Assembly: GCA_035760665.1 (NCBI GenBank)
Contig: DASTSN010000076.1
Location: forward strand, 1-44,394
Direction of reading: 5' to 3'
Length of the DNA stretch: 44,394 nt
Origin: DASTSN01 sp035760665
GTDB taxonomy: Bacteria > Bacteroidota > Bacteroidia > Chitinophagales > Chitinophagaceae
The stretch's first letter is position 1, and each line of letters begins with the position of its first letter. A program made the position numbers and the translations under genes. The notes below the pieces were generated by a model. That model did not search any database. It saw nothing but the letters and a program-made list of their open reading frames with translations, and had not been told where the DNA came from. Below are positions 40,017-44,394 of this stretch, piece after piece.

Positions 40017-42281
40017 ATGGGCACATCTACAACTAAAAAAGTTGTTGGCAAAAAGGCGCCAGCAAAAAAGGCGGACAAACCAGCCAAACCTGTTCAAAAT
40101 CTTCGAAAAGCATTATTAGAACATTTTGGATTCGATAAATTCAAGGATAACCAGGAAAAAATTATCGAAGCACTGCTGGCCGGGTACGACACATTTGTGA
40201 TTATGCCAACCGGCGGGGGAAAAAGTTTATGTTATCAGCTCCCGGCGTTGGTCAGTGAGGGGGTGGCAATTATTGTAAGTCCCCTGATAGCTTTGATGAA
40301 AAACCAGGTAGACCTAGTTCGAAGCTACAGCAGTAAAGACGACATAGCCCATTTTTTAAATTCCACGCTGAATAAAAAGGAGATAAAGGAAGTACATGAT
40401 GACCTTCTTTCGGGCAGCACGAAAATGCTCTATGTCGCCCCGGAAACACTGACAAAACAAGAGAACCTGGATTTTTTCAGCGACTTAAAAATTTCTTTTT
40501 TTGCTGTTGATGAAGCGCACTGTATTTCCGAGTGGGGACACGATTTCAGACCGGAGTACCGCCGCTTGCGGGAAATGATGACGCAGATTAATCCCGACGT
40601 GCCTGTGATTGCATTAACAGCAACAGCAACACCAAAGGTGCAAAGTGATATTATAAAAAATCTTGAACTGCGTACTCCTAAAATTTTCACATCTTCATTC
40701 AACCGGCCCAATCTTTATTACGAAGTACAGCCCAAAATAAAGAAAGAACAGACGTTAAAAAGCATTGTAAAATTTATCAGCCAGAATAAAGGGAAAAGTG
40801 GCATCATTTATACAACCAACCGTAAAACGACTGAAGAGCTGGCAGAGCTTTTGCAAAAAAACGATATCAAGGCGGTTGCCTATCATGCCGGCATTGACAG
40901 TAAAATCCGCGCCGAGCGCCAAGACCAGTTTTTAAACGAAGATGTACAGGTCATCGTGGCAACAATAGCTTTTGGAATGGGCATTGACAAACCGGATATT
41001 CGGTTTGTTATTCACTACAATATTCCAAAGTCCATTGAAAATTATTACCAGGAAACCGGCCGGGCCGGTCGCGATGGTATGGAGGGAAAATGCATTCTTT
41101 ATTATTCGCATAAAGATGTTTCCAAACTGGAGCATTTAATGCGGGATAAACCCCTTAGCGAACGGGAAGTGGGGGCCCAACTGATTGGAGAAACGGTGGC
41201 GTTTGCAGAAAGTGGCGTTTGCAGAAGAAAGATTTTGCTTGGGTATTTTGGTGAAGACTATGAAAAAGAGAATTGCGGCAACTGTGACAACTGCAAGCAC
41301 CCGAAAGAAAAAATTGAAGCAAAAGACGAGGCCGTTAAAGTGCTAAAGGCCATTAAAGGGCTGGATGAGCGTTTTGCTACGGACTACGTAGTAAATATTA
41401 TTATCGGGAAATTAACCCCGCAAATCCAGATGTTTCGCCATGAAGGATTACATGAATTTGCAAGCGGTAATGATCAGCCTCCTCATTTCTGGAATTCGCT
41501 GATCAGGCAAATGCTGCTGGCAGGATTATTAAGTAAAGACATTGAAGAATATGGTGTTTTAAAAATCACAAAGGCGGGTGAGACATTTGTCAAAAAGGCC
41601 AAATCGTTCCCGATTGTTTTAAACAATCTTTATGAAGACGCAAACGAGGATGATGATGAAGTGATAGAAACAGGAGCTGGTGCCGCGACGGATGAAAGGT
41701 TGTTTGAAATGTTAAAAGAACTTCGGCAGAAGGAGGCAAAGAAAAAAGGACTTCCGCCATTTGTTATTTTTTTGGAGACCTCATTGCAGGATATGGCTAC
41801 GCTGTATCCGGTTACAGTCAGCGATCTGGAGAAATGCCAGGGTGTGAGTAAAGGCAAGGCGATTCGCTACGGTAAACCCTTTGTGGAGCTGGTTGCAAAA
41901 TATGTGGAGGACAACAATATTGAGCGGCCGGATGATTTTGTGATGAAGAGTGTGGTGAATAAAAGCGGCAACAAGGTGTACATAATACAGCAAACGGATA
42001 AAAAAATACCGCTGGAAACAATTGCCAAAAACAAAGGCTGGCGGATGGATGAGATGCTGGAAGAAATGGAAACGATTGCCGCCAGCGGTACACGCCTGAA
42101 CCTTGATTATGCAATTGATGAAATGCTGGATGAGGCCGACCAGGAAGAAATTTTAGACTATTTTAAAGGTTGTGAAACCTCATCATTGCAGGTGGCGCTT
42201 GAAGAACTTGCGGAGTTTGACTTTACCTGGGAACAATTAAAAATCATGCGTATCAAATTCCTGGCGGAATATGGGATGTGA
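40017..42281 (+). CDS. recQ: RecQ ATP-dependent DNA helicase
   Basis: A 754-aa superfamily 2 helicase. A lysine/alanine/proline-rich tail (residues 5-25: KKVVGKKAPAKKADKP) precedes the core. Walker A is MPTGGGKSLCYQLPAL (Lys69), DEAH at 165-168 in FFAVDEAHCISEWGHDFRPE, then TATATP, FNRPNLYYEV, and motif VI ETGRAGRDG. The RecQ zinc cluster is C-R-R-K ... ENCGNCDNC (about 400-430). A winged helix follows, then an HRDC domain (about 560-640: ERLFEMLKELRQKEAKKKG). The long C-terminal tail (about 110 residues) carries another helix-rich segment (LETIAKNKGWRMDEMLEEM). It unwinds forks and recombination intermediates. The basic N-terminal tail looks like histone H1 and is unusual for RecQ of model bacteria. 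Confidence 0.95.
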   Translation: MGTSTTKKVVGKKAPAKKADKPAKPVQNLRKALLEHFGFDKFKDNQEKIIEALLAGYDTFVIMPTGGGKSLCYQLPALVSEGVAIIVSPLIALMKNQVDLVRSYSSKDDIAHFLNSTLNKKEIKEVHDDLLSGSTKMLYVAPETLTKQENLDFFSDLKISFFAVDEAHCISEWGHDFRPEYRRLREMMTQINPDVPVIALTATATPKVQSDIIKNLELRTPKIFTSSFNRPNLYYEVQPKIKKEQTLKSIVKFISQNKGKSGIIYTTNRKTTEELAELLQKNDIKAVAYHAGIDSKIRAERQDQFLNEDVQVIVATIAFGMGIDKPDIRFVIHYNIPKSIENYYQETGRAGRDGMEGKCILYYSHKDVSKLEHLMRDKPLSEREVGAQLIGETVAFAESGVCRRKILLGYFGEDYEKENCGNCDNCKHPKEKIEAKDEAVKVLKAIKGLDERFATDYVVNIIIGKLTPQIQMFRHEGLHEFASGNDQPPHFWNSLIRQMLLAGLLSKDIEEYGVLKITKAGETFVKKAKSFPIVLNNLYEDANEDDDEVIETGAGAATDERLFEMLKELRQKEAKKKGLPPFVIFLETSLQDMATLYPVTVSDLEKCQGVSKGKAIRYGKPFVELVAKYVEDNNIERPDDFVMKSVVNKSGNKVYIIQQTDKKIPLETIAKNKGWRMDEMLEEMETIAASGTRLNLDYAIDEMLDEADQEEILDYFKGCETSSLQVALEELAEFDFTWEQLKIMRIKFLAEYGM

Positions 42282-42294
42282 CGGGGAAAAACAT

Positions 42295-42325
42295 TTTCGA
42301 TTATTGCCACAAACCACTATTTTTG
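42295..42325 (+). promoter_or_regulatory. Promoter of tRNA-Phe
   Basis: TTTC (42295-42298), 19 bases, TATTTTTG (42318-42325): perfect -7 and a -33 with one mismatch. The tRNA begins 24 bases after the -7 box. Confidence 0.6.
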
Positions 42326-42349
42326 CTGCCCGTATTTTTCTAACGGATT

Positions 42350-42422
42350 GGTGCGGTAGCTCAGTCGGTAGAGCAAAGGACTGAAAATCCTTGTGTCGGC
42401 GGTTCGATCCCGCCCCACACCA
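42350..42422 (+). tRNA. tRNA-Phe (anticodon GAA)
   Basis: It folds as a standard cloverleaf. D stem is GCTC/GAGC, the anticodon stem AAGGA/TCCTT with loop CTGAAAA (anticodon GAA), variable loop GTGTC, and T stem GGCGG/CCGCC with loop TTCGATC. The acceptor is GGTGCGG against CCACACC, leaving a C-A mismatch at pair 5-68, where T-A would be expected. Discriminator base is A; CCA is not encoded. A promoter precedes it and a terminator follows. Confidence 0.95.
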
Positions 42423-42424
42423 CG

Positions 42425-42455
42425 AAAGTCTCAACAGTTAAGTTGGGGCTTTTTT
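42425..42455 (+). terminator. Terminator of tRNA-Phe
   Basis: AGTCTCAAC pairs over its whole length (with G-T wobbles) with GTTGGGGCT across a six-base loop, followed directly by five T. It lies three bases past the tRNA and also faces the end of mnmG. Confidence 0.8.
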
Positions 42456-42458
42456 ATT

Positions 42459-44321
42459 TCATCTTCCCATATACACCATTAAAATTTGAACATCGCTGGG
42501 GTTGATGCCCGAAATGCGGCTGGCTTGCCCAAGTGTTGTTGGTTTTATGCGGGTTAATTTTTCCCTTGCTTCATTTCCAAGCGCATGGATTTTGTGATAG
42601 TCAAAATTTTCTGGTATCGTGAGATCTTCAAGCTGATTCATGCGGGCTACCAGTTCTTTTTCTTTTTCAATATACACTTCGTATTTTACCTGTATAGAAG
42701 CCTGCTCAATACTTTCTGAGGAAAAACCTTTAAGAACATCGTTAAGCTGCGGAACAGCCTTGATAAGATCCATTATTTCCACTGACGGGCGAAGGAGAAT
42801 TTTTTGGGCTTTTTGTTTTTCGCTGATACTGGCCGAACCTATTTTCTCAAACCATGGATTGATGTCAGTGGGTTCAATTGCAAAATTGTTCAAGATTTTT
42901 TTGATTGCTTCCACGTCGAGTTTTTTGGCCAATACCTTATCCATTCTTTGCTGTGCAGCAAGACCGAGGCGATAGCTTTTCTCGGTCAGTCTTAAGTCGG
43001 CATTATCCTGGCGCAGGAGCGTTCTGAATTCTGCACGGGAAGTAAACATCCTGTAAGGCTCATTAGTACCCTTGCTGATCAGGTCATCTATCAGCACGCC
43101 AATGTATGCTTCACTTCGTTTTAAAATCACCGGCTCCAGGTTTCGCACTTTTTGATGTGCATTGATACCGGCCATTAACCCTTGGCAGGCAGCTTCCTCA
43201 TAGCCGGTGGTACCATTGATTTGCCCTGCAAAAAACAGGTTATCAATCAGTTTTGTTTCCAGTGAATAATGTAACTGAGTGGGGGGAAAGTAGTCGTATT
43301 CAATGGCATAGCCGGGCCGGAACATGCGAGCGGATTCAAAACCAGGAACAGTACGAATCGCTTCGTATTGTACCTCTTCCGGCAGTGAGGTGGAGAAACC
43401 GTTTACATATACCTCCACGGTATTCCATCCCTCAGGTTCCACAAAAAGCTGATGCCGCTCACGTTCGGCAAATCGGTTGATTTTGTCTTCAATGCTTGGG
43501 CAATACCTTGGCCCGACGCCATCGATTCTACCCGCAAACATTGGACTTCTGTCAAAGCCTGTTTTCAGGATGTCGTGGACTTTTTGATTGGTATAGGTAA
43601 TCCAGCAACTCCTTTGTTCTTTAGGTTTTAGTGTATCGGTAAAGGAAAATCCAGTTATATCATCGTCCCCTTTTTGTTCCTCCATTTTTGAGTAATCAAG
43701 AGAACGACCATCTACTCTTGGTGGGGTTCCTGTTTTCAACCGGTCGCTTTCAAAGCCCAGCGTAACCAGCTGTTCTGTTATGCCGGAGGCTGCTTTTTCG
43801 GCCACGCGGCCACCACCAAAGTTTTTTTCGCCAATATGAATAATTCCGTTTAAGAAGGTTCCATTTGTTAAGACTACAGCATCAGCCATAATTTCATGAC
43901 CAAGGCCGGTAATAACACCTAAAACGCGGCGACCTTTTACCACTAAACCCTTGACCATATCCTGGTAAAAGTCAACGTTTGCTGTATTTTCCAGCATTTC
44001 CCTCCATTTTGCAGCAAAGAGCATCCGGTCGTTTTGGGTACGGGGACTCCACATAGCGGGACCTTTCGATTTATTCAGCATACGGAACTGTATCATGGAA
44101 AGGTCGCTGACGATACCGGAATAGCCGCCCAAGGCGTCAATTTCCCGAACAATTTGCCCTTTTGCGATCCCACCCATGGCAGGATTACAACTCATTTGGG
44201 CAATTGTCTGCATATTCATGGTTACCAGAAGCACCTTCGAGCCAAGGTTAGCAGCAGCAGCAGCAGCTTCACAGCCGGCATGACCAGCTCCTACCACTAT
44301 TATATCATATTTTGGAAACAT
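42459..44321 (-). CDS. mnmG: tRNA uridine-5-carboxymethylaminomethyl modification enzyme MnmG
   Basis: A 620-aa FAD protein (GidA) that with MnmE modifies U34 of tRNAs reading split codon boxes. The dinucleotide-binding start is YDIIVVGAGHAGCEAA, followed by MSCNPAMGGIAKGQ, the conserved LNKSKGPAMWSPRTQNDR, TNGTFLNGIIHIG, GVGPRYCPSIEDK, NGFSTSLPEEVQ, EYDYFPPTQL and FFAGQINGTTGYEEAA. The C-terminal helical domain ends with SRISGINPSDVQILM. Length and motifs are normal. A perfect TACATTTG -7 box (minus strand, 44327-44334) ends only five bases before the ATG, so the transcript may be leaderless. mnmG is often close to oriC in bacteria; here it lies about 13 kb from the candidate origin. Confidence 0.96.
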   Translation of the reverse strand: MFPKYDIIVVGAGHAGCEAAAAAANLGSKVLLVTMNMQTIAQMSCNPAMGGIAKGQIVREIDALGGYSGIVSDLSMIQFRMLNKSKGPAMWSPRTQNDRMLFAAKWREMLENTANVDFYQDMVKGLVVKGRRVLGVITGLGHEIMADAVVLTNGTFLNGIIHIGEKNFGGGRVAEKAASGITEQLVTLGFESDRLKTGTPPRVDGRSLDYSKMEEQKGDDDITGFSFTDTLKPKEQRSCWITYTNQKVHDILKTGFDRSPMFAGRIDGVGPRYCPSIEDKINRFAERERHQLFVEPEGWNTVEVYVNGFSTSLPEEVQYEAIRTVPGFESARMFRPGYAIEYDYFPPTQLHYSLETKLIDNLFFAGQINGTTGYEEAACQGLMAGINAHQKVRNLEPVILKRSEAYIGVLIDDLISKGTNEPYRMFTSRAEFRTLLRQDNADLRLTEKSYRLGLAAQQRMDKVLAKKLDVEAIKKILNNFAIEPTDINPWFEKIGSASISEKQKAQKILLRPSVEIMDLIKAVPQLNDVLKGFSSESIEQASIQVKYEVYIEKEKELVARMNQLEDLTIPENFDYHKIHALGNEAREKLTRIKPTTLGQASRISGINPSDVQILMVYMGR

Positions 44322-44326
44322 ATCTG

Positions 44327-44334
44327 CAAATGTA
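44327..44334 (-). promoter_or_regulatory. -7 box of mnmG
   Basis: TACATTTG on the minus strand, perfect TAnnTTTG, five bases before the ATG. Confidence 0.5.
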
Positions 44335-44377
44335 CTATAACCGGGTAGCTTTGGAGGACTGTATCAAAAAACTAAAA

Positions 44378-44393
44378 GGTTCCTTGTGGAACA
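44378..44393. promoter_or_regulatory. parS-like dyad at the right edge
   Basis: GGTTCCTTGTGGAACA contains the arms GTTCC and GGAAC around TTGT, three mismatches from the dyad TGTTCCACGTGGAACA that I recall as a ParB-site variant. It lies upstream of mnmG. The match is imperfect and the window ends here. Confidence 0.25.
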
Positions 44394-44394
44394 T

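Noticed and set aside
42350..42470. tRNA-Phe as an attachment site for an integrated element
   Set aside because: No integrase and no repeat of the tRNA 3' end was found in the window; both sides are housekeeping genes.
1..44394. CRISPR arrays, transposases, rRNA genes, riboswitches
   Set aside because: I saw no regular spaced repeats, no transposase motifs, no rRNA sequence and no riboswitch I could recognise.

Overview
The window looks like a chromosomal segment of a Bacteroidota member, most likely in or near the Chitinophagaceae. The reasons are: promoters of the Bacteroidota type (TTTG, about 19 bases, TAnnTTTG) in front of many genes; few strong Shine-Dalgarno sites; an E1 alpha/beta fusion of the 2-oxoacid dehydrogenase; a DUF2480-type protein; the futalosine menaquinone enzyme MqnC; paired M16 peptidases; and lipoprotein cytochromes. 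These family and taxon assignments come from recalled protein signatures, not from a search.

Layout. 1-1500: the start of a secreted repeat (beta-propeller-like) protein running off the left edge, two small uncharacterised genes, and a roughly 100-bp imperfect direct repeat (449-545 and 1477-1575) whose second copy holds the promoter and 5' end of a histidine kinase. 1499-4041: a 7TM-DISM histidine kinase and its NarL/LuxR response regulator. The regulator is split by one extra T in a run of nine. 4061-10336: mostly minus-strand housekeeping genes (E1 dehydrogenase, small holin-like membrane protein, two M16 peptidases, PDZ aspartyl protease). 10507-16093: mqnC, a secreted TolB-like propeller protein, a di-haem and a mono-haem cytochrome c lipoprotein, and nagA. 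16233-21793: a sugar-use island with an MFS sugar porter, a ROK sugar kinase, a secreted protein of unknown function and a GH32 beta-fructosidase. 21795-28546: MBL hydrolase, a Kdo 8-oxidase homologue (kdnB), a secreted unknown, corA, DUF2480 and a PpiD/SurA-like foldase.

28600-29165 is a non-coding stretch with two perfect and several near-perfect DnaA boxes next to a very AT-rich block, and is my candidate for the chromosomal replication origin. 29224-39671: nadA, a GT39-type glycosyltransferase, an aminotransferase, then a tight three-gene operon (SET protein, ATP-grasp ligase, ATP-grasp-SET fusion). After these come RidA, a PolB-like exonuclease, a mannose-1-phosphate guanylyltransferase and kdsD. 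40017-44394: recQ, tRNA-Phe with promoter and terminator, and mnmG, with a parS-like dyad at the right edge.

The most unusual system is the SET/ATP-grasp operon (33187-36241). A free SET protein and a free ATP-grasp ligase are co-translated with a protein in which the same two domain types are fused, which suggests coupled ligation and methylation of an unknown substrate. Next in interest are the putative oriC, the frameshifted response regulator, and the duplicated kinase leader.
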